A program made the translations under genes and the position numbers. Positions 1 through 33,399 of a stretch of 64,000 nt of DNA are shown in pieces. Position 1 is the stretch's first letter; each line of letters opens with the position of its first letter. This DNA is from Batillaria attramentaria (taxonomy: Eukaryota; Mollusca; Gastropoda; Batillariidae). The stretch is taken from NCBI GenBank assembly GCA_018292915.2, contig JACVVK020000455.1:353501-417500 (forward strand). Reading direction: 5' to 3'. The notes beneath the pieces were generated by a model. It did not search any database. It was not told the DNA's origin and saw only the letters and a list, made by a program, of their open reading frames with translations.

Positions 1-308
1 CTAACTTCTCTACCATCACTGTCACCATCATTCTCATTTTTAAGATGTCGTGTTAGGGTGTAGTTGTGTGTATGTGGCGTGTATGTGACGTGTATTTCAT
101 GTGTATGTAATGTGACATGTATTTCATGTGTATCTCATGTGTATGTTTTTCCATTCTACTATTGTGAGGCGCCCAGAGCTCCAGCAGGAGGTTGGGCGCC
201 AGACAAATCCTCATTATTATGATTATTATTATTCAGTGCATCCATGCAACCGTCACTCAGTAATTCAATCAATAGATTCCTTCAGTTGAAGTGGGTGGAA
301 GTTGTTAC

Positions 309-559
309 CAATGGTTACTCCTGGGATGTAGTTAATCGCATTCACGTTGTCCAGAAACCACGTGACCGCGACAAGCCTTCTCAACGAAGTGACGTCATAG
401 TCACCACAAGGCCTGCCACTCTGATCCTTGTAGTCGTTGACACGGAGCATGGCACCCAGAGTGACATCCCCTTTCAGCAGCGCCACATTGTCTAAGTCTT
501 CCTGGCAAGGGCATGGTCGACAAAACAGGAAGAAAGCGGCTAACCACAGGACTTTCCTT
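309..559 (-). CDS. Exon 2 of a second, divergent Venus-flytrap receptor gene (partial)
   Basis: Minus-strand exon: the acceptor TTTCAG is at 565-560 and the donor ATTG|GTAACA at 308-307. It enters in phase 2 and leaves in phase 1, exactly like exon 2 of the plus-strand gene. It encodes a hydrophobic signal segment (KVLWLAAFFLFC), then GDVTLGAML, CGDYDVTSL, VAVTWFLDNVN and IPGVTIG, closely matching GNVTLGAIF, CGNYDVDSL, VAVTWFLRAVN and VPGVTIG. An extra insertion (NDYKDQSGRP) lengthens it by seven codons. The other exons must lie beyond the left edge. It could be a pseudogene, but the visible exon is open and has good splice sites. Confidence 0.8.
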
Positions 560-650
560 CTGAAACTAAAACACAAAGTGTTTTGTTTATTGGGTATTGC
601 CTGTACAGCCGCACACACGCACCCACGCGTACAATTAAGCACGCACACGC

Positions 651-848
651 TCTCTCTCTCTCTCTCTCTCTCTCTCTTCAATTTTGTTGTTGTTTCTTTT
701 TTTTTTTGTCTTTTTATTCTTTTTATTTGCTTTTCTCTAATCTTTTGTAGTATTAGCAACGGCAAGTTTGCAAACTGACGTATTTTTTCTGTCAAAACTT
801 TTACCGTTGAGAAATAAAGTTTCATCATCATCATCATCATCATCATCA

Positions 849-942
<94 letters not shown>

Positions 943-947
943 GCACG

Positions 948-992
<45 letters not shown>
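651..992. repeat. CT, TCA and CA microsatellite cluster
   Basis: (CT)n at 651-677, (TCA)n about 823-849, (CT)n, then (CA)n with a GCAC interlude to 992. Open frames here are low-complexity artefacts. Confidence 0.97.
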
Positions 993-994
<2 letters not shown>

Positions 995-1856
995 TCTGCT
1001 TCGAGACGCACGAATTAATTCTCCAAATCCTTCAATATAGCCCTACAGCTTATTTGTTTTGTAGACGACTGGATTTAACTCATCATAACACGGTCAAATC
1101 CCGCCCCTCGCCCCTCTCTCGCCCGCCCCCCCCCCCCCCTCTCTCTCTCTACTAGTCGACCCCTCCACCCCTTCCTTTCACTCTCTCCACACACTCGGAA
1201 ATCTTCTATCAAGTCGATGTTCTCGAAGAATTGATTTCCTTCTCCTGCTTCCAGATGAGTGTTTCTGAGAAACTGGCCAACACCGTTTCAGTTTTCTCTG
1301 ATTTAGACACACCGTGTATAGTCAGGTTTCTTAGCGAAAAACGGTTAGACGCTGGACAAAAGCTGGTGAGTAGAGCTTTTTAATGAAATGCATCCGTAAC
1401 CCCCGCAGATTTAAGCTCAGGGTCGACGTCACGTGATATTTTCTCTATTTGTACAAAGCGTCACTGACAGTGCGCGCCACATACGCCTTACTGCACACAT
1501 AATACCTGTATTTTTAAGAAGTTTCAACGGGAGACTGATGCTTTCGTAAGAGAGAAACACAAAACCCTTATCCTAACCAAGAATTTTTTTTTTAAAAAGG
1601 TCTGCATAGGGGTCGCAGTAAAGAATTTGTAGCGCTTACTATCAGTTACGCGTAATGCAGTTGGACAAAATGCCACGTGACGCGGACCCGGAACTTAAAT
1701 CTGCGGGGACCACGGATAAATTTCATTAAATATGCCAAAAAATCACACACAAAAACTGGTGCTTTTGTCTGATGTGTAACGATATTGCACCTATGGAAGG
1801 ACCCAAACTAGTAACATCATGCTCCTGAATGCGGCAAGCGAGCCAGGATGCTGATA
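993..1856. other. Non-coding spacer
   Basis: C-rich run at 1,125-1,138 and otherwise unique sequence. No ORF, repeat or RNA gene recognised. Confidence 0.5.
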
Positions 1857-2016
1857 ATAATAATAATAATAATAGAATATTTATATAGCGTCTAGCCTTA
1901 TCTAATCTCTAGGCGCTTTACATAAAGTACACATTTATTCATATAAGACATAAGAAAACACAGATAAAACAAACACAAGACAGGTAAAACTGACAAAACA
2001 GAAAAAAAATCAAACC

Positions 2017-2095
<79 letters not shown>

Positions 2096-2186
2096 GCACG
2101 CACGCACGCACACCAGCAGAACATGGCACAGCTATGAGAGGCAGGTAAAACTGACAAAACAGAAAAAAAACCAAATCAACCCCCCC

Positions 2187-2221
<35 letters not shown>

Positions 2222-2365
2222 GCACGCACGCACGTACGCACGCACACCAGCAGAACATGGCACAGCTATGAGAGGGTGAAGAGATGGGTTTTCAGTCGGG
2301 ACTTGAAGGATTCCTTGTTTGAACTGTTTCTGATTGTAAGAGGGAGCTGATTCCAAGTAACAGGA
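1857..2365 (-). repeat. Dispersed repeat with internally duplicated CA block
   Basis: (TAA)n, then TATATAGCGTCTAGCC...AGGCGCTTTACATAAAG. A unit (CAGGTAAAACTGACAAAACA, A/C run, (CA)n, (GCAC)n, CAGCAGAACATGGCACAGCT) occurs twice at about 1,980-2,134 and 2,142-2,274. It then continues to GGGAGCTGATTCC. A related (TAA)n fragment lies at 12,413-12,500. Confidence 0.75.
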
Positions 2366-2449
2366 TAATCAGTTACAGCTGGGACTCAATGCTAGGCTGG
2401 TGAGTTCGAATCCCCGGCACTGGAGCCAAATGTTTGTGCTGGACTTTTC

Positions 2450-2990
2450 CTCATTGCCCCGGCTTTGATGTCACCCGTATGTGGCGAAACAGGACGTTAA
2501 ACTCCCAGACACCCACCCACCCACCACTCGTTGCCCTATCTTTGCCATCACCCGTATGTGGCGAAACAGGACGTTAAACTCCCAGACACCCAAACACCCA
2601 CCACTCGTTGCCCTGTCTTTACCATCACCCGTATGTGGCGAAACAGGACGTTAAACTCCCAGACACCCACACACCCACCACTCGTTGCCCTGTCTTTACC
2701 ATCACCCGTATGTGGCGAAACAGGACGTTAAACTCCCAGACACCCAAACACCCACCACTCCTTGCCCTGTCTTTACCATCACCCGTATGTGGCGAAACAG
2801 GACGTTAAACTCCCAGACACCCACACACCCACCACTCGTTGCCCTATCTTTACCATCACCCGTATGTGGCGAAACAGGACGATTAACTCCCAGACACCCA
2901 AACACCCACCACTCGTTGCCCTATCTTTGCCATCACCCGTATGTATGGAAGGGGCGTAAAAATCCTAAACACTCCACCCGCCCTGTTCCT
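2450..2990 (+). repeat. 77-bp minisatellite made from a SINE tail
   Basis: About seven head-to-tail units spaced exactly 77 bp (TTGCCC starts near 2531, 2608, 2685, 2762, 2839, 2916). Each holds CACCCGTATGTGGCGAAACA, GGACGTTAAACTCCCAGACA and CCACTCG. It extends from a SINE whose decayed head is at about 2,380-2,450. The reading frame stays open because 77-bp units repeat without stops, which does not make it coding. Confidence 0.92.
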
Positions 2991-3501
2991 TTCACATAGT
3001 GCTCTTCTTTGTCTAATGATTTATGATATTTGAGTACTTCCCGGTTCCATGATCGTGTCAAAGGTTGCGAAATGTCTTGTAGTTGGAATAGTTATTCATT
3101 TGCCTTGCACCCTGCCATAATGGCTTCGTTTCATGTACGGAGATCTAGGTCTACATGCCTCGCTAGACTGCTCCCATTCAGCTAGGGCCAGCAGGAGGGA
3201 TCTTTGTGAAACATGAGTCTAGTTTGTCATCAAGGAACTATTTCATTTCTTCTATTTTTTAATACGTTTTTATGTTTTGCAAGGACGCAAATTACTTACT
3301 GTAATCGCGTACATTTTCGTGAAATTCTACAGAAGGGGAGGGGGTGTGAGTGGGAAAAGGGGGAGGTGAGTCATTCGTAAATATGTCCAACAACAAAAAT
3401 AAAATAAAACTTTATTTTCAAAGGACAGAGGCCTGTCTGTCTAAACTAGGAAGCTATACGACTAAATCCACACGCACAAATCCATATATCTACACAGAAT
3501 T

Positions 3502-3878
<377 letters not shown>

Positions 3879-3889
3879 GAGAGTCTTAC

Positions 3890-3906
3890 CTGCACGCCAC
3901 AGGCAT
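3890..3906 (-). CDS. Candidate exon 1 of the divergent receptor gene
   Basis: On the minus strand ATG CCT GTG GCG TGC AG is followed by GTAAGA, a strong donor in phase 2, which is what the exon at 309-559 needs. Joined, it gives a short basic N-terminus before the hydrophobic signal core. It is only 17 nt long and lies about 3.3 kb away, so another first exon is quite possible. Confidence 0.35.
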
Positions 3907-4528
3907 ATTTCTCCAATCAGTCCAGGCTGTGAACATATGCCAGCCCTGCAGAAGGTTCCTTCACTTCAGTCCTCGAAAATGCTGGCTGTGAACTGCAAAC
4001 TGCTCATCGACACAACTCCAAACTTGAACGTACCCCAGCTAGCTGAAACTGATATTCTATCTTCATTTCAAACTAAAAGAGCCTATAAGCAATGGATTGG
4101 ATAGCGGCTCATAGGCCCTTTTGACGGTACACATAACATAGAAACTGACATGTGGACGAGGCTAAACTGAACCGGATGTTACAGAATTAGACCTATACAC
4201 AAACTGTAAAGGCAGAACCAAACAGGTACAAAACCGACTCAAAGAAAATGGAAAGAGAAGCGATTTCAGCTAAGCTGGATCAGTACTACTCATTTTAACA
4301 ATGACTTCAGCTAACACACTTACCTACCGTAGGCGCAGCTGAGCCTGAACACGTTTGTAGTGTATACATACACAAACTGTCCTCTTGTGTACTGCCTCGT
4401 TGAAATTTCTACGCGCGCAGTGAAGCGCGGCATAAAGCGAAGCTGAGCTTGTTGTGCAGATTAATTTACTGCTGCCCCTGTCTTGGTTTCAAATTAACCC
4501 TGGATATACTTTCAGGCATTTGTACAAT

Positions 4529-4821
<293 letters not shown>

Positions 4822-5018
4822 GACTCAAACTTGTACGTACCCCGACGGTCAATGTCCCCATAAGAAACATGTCACGCCGCCATGTTACATCGCTGACAAC
4901 TAACTACCGTGCCAGTTCTCGGTACACCGAATAAAATCCTACATCCGGTTTGGAAGGCCGCATCTGGTCCACTGCTTAAAAAAAATCATTGGATTTGCTA
5001 AACTGCCTAGATCGTGTG

Positions 5019-5660
5019 ATTCACTCGGTGATTTTTTTTTTCCTACCCGAAAGACACCATAGTAACAATACCACCTCTAGCGTTATAAAGCCAATTAACA
5101 GTAAAATGAAATTGAAGCGTGTTGTCAGGGTGTTTGATTGATTATACGCTTCCATGTTTAACAGAAACCGTATTGCCAGCTTGTGCTTTCATTTTTGTAT
5201 CGTGGTCGCATGTGTAATCATGAAAATTATGATATTTTATAACCCCATTAAATTTCCTTTCATCTCGTAAACTAGCAAGCGTGGTTAACAGAAACGGTAT
5301 TCACTCGGTGATTTTGTTTTTCTACCCGAAAGACACCATAGTAACAATACCACCCCTAGCGTTATAAAACCATTTAACAGTAAAATGAAATTGAAGCGTG
5401 TTGTCAGGATATTTGATTGATTATACGCTTCCATGTTTAACAGAAACCGTATTGCCAGTTTGAGCTTTGATTTTGTATGATGGTCGCATGTGTAATCATG
5501 AAAATTATGATATTTTATAACCCCCATTAAATTTCCTTTCATCTCGTAAACTAGCAAGCGTGGTTAACAGAAACGGTATTGAGCCAGTTTGAGCTTTGAT
5601 TTTGTATCGTGGTCACATGTGTAGTCATGATAATTATGATATTATAACCCCTCCTGTCAT
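5019..5660. repeat. 280-bp tandem duplication (2.3 copies)
   Basis: ATTCACTCGGTGATTTT starts at 5019 and 5299, period 280. A third, shortened copy from 5578 holds only the TTTGAGCTTTGATTTTGTAT to TTATGATATTATAACCCC portion. It lies in the gap between the divergent receptor genes. Confidence 0.9.
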
Positions 5661-5719
5661 CGTTCCCTTCGCGTGTCAAGTGCGCATTTTTGGTTAGCTG
5701 AACATTTCCAACACAGAAA

Positions 5720-5730
5720 GGGGGGGGGTG

Positions 5731-5771
<41 letters not shown>

Positions 5772-6025
5772 GTGTTAGCCGCGGGGTGTTTGTTGAACTT
5801 CGTAAAGTTTGCACAATTCCAGAACTGATCGTGGGGGAGAAAAAAAGTCAGCACAGTGCAAGCAGTTCAGCCCAAAAGGTACGATGACTGCACTCTCGTC
5901 AGTGTACAAGAAACACCACGACCGCACACAGTAGTCGCCACAATGGCTGTGCATGACGCACTGACGACAGAGGTAAGCACAGCAAAATAAATCTGCACGT
6001 CACGCGTACAAACTTGAGTAATTCC

Positions 6026-6094
<69 letters not shown>

Positions 6095-6516
6095 TGAAAT
6101 AACTATTTGAAAACGGTAGAAAACAAATACAAACAATTCAGTGTTAGCATGAGGACGTAAAAGAAAAAATAAACATAAAGAACTGACTTATTGAGAAACA
6201 GGCAAATACCGTGATTAAACACTTAGAAAAAGTACAGTCAGTGAGTATGATGTTCACACATAATTGCAAGGTGCTTGAAAGAGCCTGAGAGAGGCGGGGC
6301 GGGGGGGGGGGGGGTAGAGAGAGAGAGAGAGAGAGAATGTCCAACAAGAGAAATGAAATAAAAATAAGCTTTATTTTCCAAGGAGAAATGCCTGTTTGTC
6401 TAAACTAGGAAAGCTATGGAATTACGACTAAATTCATACGCACAAATTCGTATATCTACTCAGAACTAGAGGCAGAGAGAGACAGAGAGACAGACAGACA
6501 GACAGACAGCTTGGAC

Positions 6517-6560
<44 letters not shown>
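5720..6560. repeat. Series of four GA microsatellites
   Basis: GA tracts at about 5,730-5,769, 6,028-6,091, 6,317-6,336 and 6,511-6,564, separated by unique sequence, all with GA on the plus strand. Confidence 0.95.
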
Positions 6561-6564
<4 letters not shown>

Positions 6565-7109
6565 CAAATAAAAGTGTATGTGTTCGCGTGGAAAATTTTG
6601 CCTGGCCCTAAATTGTACACAGAAAAAAAAAATATATATATATGTATGTTTTTCCCAAACCGGATCCAAATCTAGCTCAGCCCTAGAGGAGTGAGTGACG
6701 TGACAAATGTAGTTCAGTCTACCTGAGCAGTAACATCCCGGTGCTTTTAACAGGAGAAGGATATACATGATTATATAGACAGGAGTGTCTCTTAAAATAC
6801 CTGTCACCACACAGTGTGCTCTGTGAACCGTGACGCCGCGAAACGGGTGCCAGTCACTGAGCGTGCTTCGTGCCCCTACACTGGTGTGTCAGTGTGTGTC
6901 GCTTCTCAACATACACTGATGTGTACACGTGTTGTTATTGTTGAAGCGAAAAGTACACTAGTGCACACTAGTGACATGTATCTTGGTGCTGAGCACCGCC
7001 TTCTCGTGACACTCTCGGTCTGAACATAAGTTATAAGCTGCTGCGTGCTCTCAAAGATACTACAGTTAGCGTCGACTACCGACCAGACCCAGCTGTCAAC
7101 AAGACTTCA

Positions 7110-29166
<22,057 letters not shown>

Positions 29167-31090
29167 AGGATGAGTTTTTTTTTTTTTTTTTTTGGGGGGG
29201 GGGGGGGGGTTGCGATGGCCATCACTCGGTGTTTGACGCAATGTGATTTCTGCCCAGTGCCCAGAATGTCAAAGCGAATAAATTCAGTCGAGCGCGGGAG
29301 TAGCTATGACTCTCTTCAGGTCTCTGACGCGCATGAATGGATTAACGATTTTCCCACTGTCCCTATCTACTGTCTAACAAAACGGTAGAACTGTGGTAAA
29401 AATCAGTGTTCGAGAAATTCTCTCGTCTGGAGACTGAAATGTTCACAGATAACCGGCCATGGGTTATCCCATCCAGCGACTGAGATATCTCGGGACGATG
29501 CTGACTGGTGATATCCAGTGTTGGAGGCTTTAAAAGATATCTACGATCTGCGCTTACAGTGATTGAGATCTGACAACTGGTGACTCGTATGACGCTGACT
29601 GGTGATATCTAAAGGTATCTCGGGCCTCTCATCCAGTAGATCTGACAGACGCTGACTGATGATATTCAATAGTTGACTGAGATTATTATCACAACTCTGG
29701 GTCTCCTATTCCCGTGACCTAGATATGAAAGATGCTGACTGAACGCTGAGTTATGAAAGATGATTATCCAGTGTCTGATATCGTAAAATACAACTGGGCC
29801 TTGGGCCATCTCATCCACTGATGGAGACTCGAAGAGTGCTGATTGGTGGTATCCACCGTATGAGATTTTAAAGAGATACGGATATCTCATCCGGTGGTGT
29901 AGATCTGACAGACGCTGAATGATATCAAATGTTTTATACTATGAACGATATTTAGATCCCTTCTTACAGTGACTGAGATCTGACAGATGGTGACATGTGA
30001 TATCCAGTGTTAAGAGTTGAAAGGCAACTGGGACCTCTCACCCGTCGACTGAGATATGTTATGGACGCTGAGCCGGCAGTCATAATCCAGTGATTCAGAG
30101 ACAACTGGTCGTGGGTCATGTCATCCAGTGACTGAGATTGCACGGGATGATGCTGACTGGTGATATCCAGTGTTGAGCGTTTAAAGACAACTGGGTCCTC
30201 TCACCCGTCGACTGAGATATGTTAAAGAATGCAGACGTGGTATTCTTATCCAGTGTATGCGAGACAACTGGCCGTGGGTCATGCCATCCAGTGACTGAGA
30301 TTCCACGGGATGATGCTGACTAGTGATATCCAGTGTTTGAGATTTTTAAAGATATCCCGATCTGCTCATACAGTGACTGAGATATGACAGATGGTGACAC
30401 GTGGTATTCGGTGTTTGAGCATCTTAAAAGACAACTGGCCATGGGCCATAACTATCATCCAGTCACTAGGATTTGAAAAATATTGACTGGTGATTAATCC
30501 AAGGCAGACTAATATAAGGACATTGTTTGAGATTTAAAGGCATCTTGATCCTCTCATCCAGTGGCTGAAATCTGACAACCCCTGTTTGATTTTCTTTGTT
30601 TGTTTTGTTTGCTTGTTTGTTTGCTTTTTATCTCCATGGCCAGTCAGTGTTTGGGATTCAAAAGATCTTGATCTTCTCACTCAGTGAGTCCGTGAGATTT
30701 CACATTTGCTAACGCACTTTCCTGACTTAAAAACCACATGTTTCATGGTTTTGTCTTGCTTTTGCGCCTTGATGATTAAGCAGTGTGATTTTAAACAAGC
30801 AAATTCGGTTTTAATATTGATTATTCTCATCATCATCACTGTTTAACTTCCGTTTCCGAGAAGGTGAGCATGTGCGACGCGGCTAGGCAGTGGACGGTGC
30901 CAGTTTAGTAGTTAAGGAGCCTGAGGCTCTTCAAAATCATTGTCCTGTCGCAGTCAAGTCCACTGATAGTATGCTTGTCAAGTTTACACGCAGTCAACAG
31001 CTACTGATGTGACACCAAACAATAATTATAATGCATCAGCAAACTTATATGCCGGCTTGAATAAATGAATTGAATGTGTTTGTCGTGCGA
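29167..31090 (+). other. 3' flank/3' UTR of the receptor gene with candidate poly(A) signals
   Basis: After the stop comes a T18-20/G17 run (29174-29209). AATAAA occurs at 29277 and again at 31060, the latter followed by a GT-rich stretch (31076-31090) like a cleavage-downstream element. Which of them ends the transcript cannot be told from sequence. Between them lies a degenerate minisatellite. Confidence 0.5.
29430..30690. repeat. Degenerate minisatellite in receptor 3' flank
   Basis: Variants of GTGACTGAGATCTGACAG, GCTGACTGGTGATATCCAGT and AAAGACAACTGGGCC recur in the same order at least eight times, with spacings that vary roughly between 90 and 150 bp. Copies are strongly diverged and contain indels. 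No coding potential persists across it. Confidence 0.75.
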
Positions 31091-31827
31091 GTTATTGCCG
31101 GGTGTGTGTCTTGGTTGACTGAAGAGAGGGGGGTGGGAGTGAGCGACGAGAAGAGAGAGAGAGAGTTTAAAAGACATTGTCATACCAATACTTACTCAGC
31201 AGCCGGGGTCCGGACAGGAACTACCATGTTCGCTGGACATTTCAACTGTTCTGACATATTGTGTAAAACGCTAGTGAACTTCACAAACATATGTCATGCT
31301 GCCTCCTACCTCGGGTAACCCATGAGTGATCGGGGAACTTGGTCACATATCCTGGGTTAGGGACCCAAGCAACTGGTGGCTGCATCTTTTGCGTGGTGGC
31401 TAAGCCGCACAGGAAAACTGACGTCAGGGCTAAGGTAAGAAAAATGGCAGCGTACCTAAGCTGTACGATGATGTTTACTAGCTGAGCTTGATTGAAGTTA
31501 GAATGGGATCCCCTATCGCGCACGGCGAACTCACCTCGCACTGAATTAGCGTTGGACATTTTTTCATTTGGACACCCACGCACTCAGTGTAGCTTGTAGG
31601 GGTAAAGTGTGTATTTTCATGGAGCCGCGTTACTGATTCAGCCTCAATTGTGTTCTATCATTACTGATATATATATATATATATATATATTGGTCCAGCC
31701 GGCCGCCACAGAGACATTAATGGTGTTGATTTCAAGTTTTTCCCAATGGTAGTGGTTGGATCCATGACCCTCGGTTACAGGAGAGGGACATCATGACTGA
31801 CTAGCTGCAGCCGCACACAAATTGAAT

Positions 31828-32340
31828 GTGGTGGAGCCAGGGACAGCCGGCGGTCGGAATGGTAGCCAGCGTTGGACTTTCAATGCTCGGGTCAGTTGTG
31901 AGTTCGTGTTGTATTTTTCTCCTGCTATGTCGCTCTCTCGGTGCACTCGCAGAGAAGACACGGGATACAACAGGCTGGAACTCCAATACTTTATTAACAG
32001 AAGATGCGCAAGAACAAACTCATGAAAGAGGAAGAACCCAGAACGCTGTGCAGTGCTGCTTATATACTAACAGGTCAGATCTAGAACATTCTGTAACATA
32101 CTGGCAAGTACGGAATCTTTCCGAGGTTACGTAATCTGCTGACGTTACTGCACTCGCATGTTCTGGGATGGTCTAGAAATTTCCATCGAAATGCAGTGAC
32201 TTTTCGCGATCTCTACAACAGTTCGAATCCCGGCTGGGGCCAAATATTTGTGCTGGCCTTTTCCTCGCCGCCCCGCCGTCTATGATATCACCCACACGTG
32301 CTGGAATAGGGTGTTAAACACCAAATCACCCACCAACCCA
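31828..32340 (+). mobile_element. tRNA-Arg-type SINE split by the solo LTR
   Basis: The head (GGAGCCAGGGACAGCC..., CGTTGGACTTTCAATGCTCGG) ends at GTTCG, and the B-box continuation GTTCGAATCCCGGCTGGGGCC resumes after the LTR. The usual tail follows, ending TGTTAAACACC. Confidence 0.85.
31907..32220 (-). mobile_element. Solo LTR, 314 bp, inserted into a SINE
   Basis: It starts TGTTGTA and ends TACAACA (short inverted ends, TG...CA) and is flanked by a 5-bp duplication GTTCG (31902-31906 and 32221-32225). On the minus strand it has TATATAAG (32066-32059), then AATAAAG about 65 bp later (31995-31989), which is LTR promoter/poly(A) order. No internal retrotransposon sequence is present, so it is a recombined solo LTR. 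Confidence 0.85.
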
Positions 32341-32443
32341 CAAACCGAAAGTGCAACCCAGAAAACGAAAGTAGACCTATAGCCAGGTGATGATTTTAGC
32401 CCAATCACAACAACCTAGATAATCGCAGTCTCGCAGTATCAAG

Positions 32444-32596
32444 ATGGCGACTGGCGGTGTGGGAGAGTCGGTGGACAGTCGTGTTGTTTGTAGTGTGTGC
32501 CTGGAGCCGTACAGGGGACGACAGCCGAAACTGTTGCCGTGTTTCCACACCTTCTGTCTGCCCTGTCTTTCACAGCTCGCTCACACGGACGTCGAG
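32444..32596 (+). CDS. RING-C1q gene exon 1: N-terminal RING half
   Basis: Residues 1-51 with the donor GTCGAG|GTAGGC, phase 0. It carries six of the eight zinc ligands (CxxC, CxHxxCxxC). Confidence 0.92.
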
Positions 32597-33146
32597 GTAG
32601 GCAGGACTTGTTGTTTTGGGGCCACTGACAGTGACTGCCAGTCGGAACTTGATCACGTCACCAGACCACGGGGTGAAAATGTTTGTATCATAGGCGTAGA
32701 TAAGGTCAGAATGAACTTTATTGTCTCGACACTCTCGACAGTCGACATAACTGATTATTATCATTTGATGCCCGCCATGGGCCGCTGTCACGAGGGTGAA
32801 CAAAATAGAACAACAACAATCAAAGGAAACGCACATACATGAACATGAACAACAAGGACATTTACATCATATTAGCACCAAGTAAATAGTCAAATAATCT
32901 ATATCACACCTGCAAATTTATTGTCACGGTGAATGAGAACACTGACTGAATTTCCTTTGGTTGATGGTGGCATACAACAATGATAGGCAAACAGCAAAAT
33001 TGCAACTTTGTTAGTAATGCAAACATATACATGTAAATGTATACACGTCATGTAAATGTTCCAAAGAAACCACCAAGCATGCACACACACACACACATAC
33101 GCACACACATTCTATCTCACAGACACATACTTGCGCGCACGCACGC

Positions 33147-33208
<62 letters not shown>

Positions 33209-33341
33209 ACTCAATCAGCAATGTTGTAAATTCCGTAATCAGTTGATATCAAACCATGAATAAATAAACTGATAATAGAGACTCACAGTAATAACTTGAC
33301 TTTGTATGTACACATACTAGCAGGTAAGACAGTTATGGAGA

Positions 33342-33399
<58 letters not shown>

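Noticed and set aside
2450..2990. CRISPR-like regular array
   Set aside because: Period 77 bp with no distinct spacers. The units are wholly homologous to a SINE tail, and the genome is eukaryotic.
2531..2999. Repetitive protein with repeated SLPSPVCGETGR-type units
   Set aside because: The 77-bp unit shifts frame in every copy, and the sequence is a SINE-derived minisatellite.
31667..31690. (AT)n run as an origin or promoter
   Set aside because: A simple dinucleotide repeat with no supporting context.
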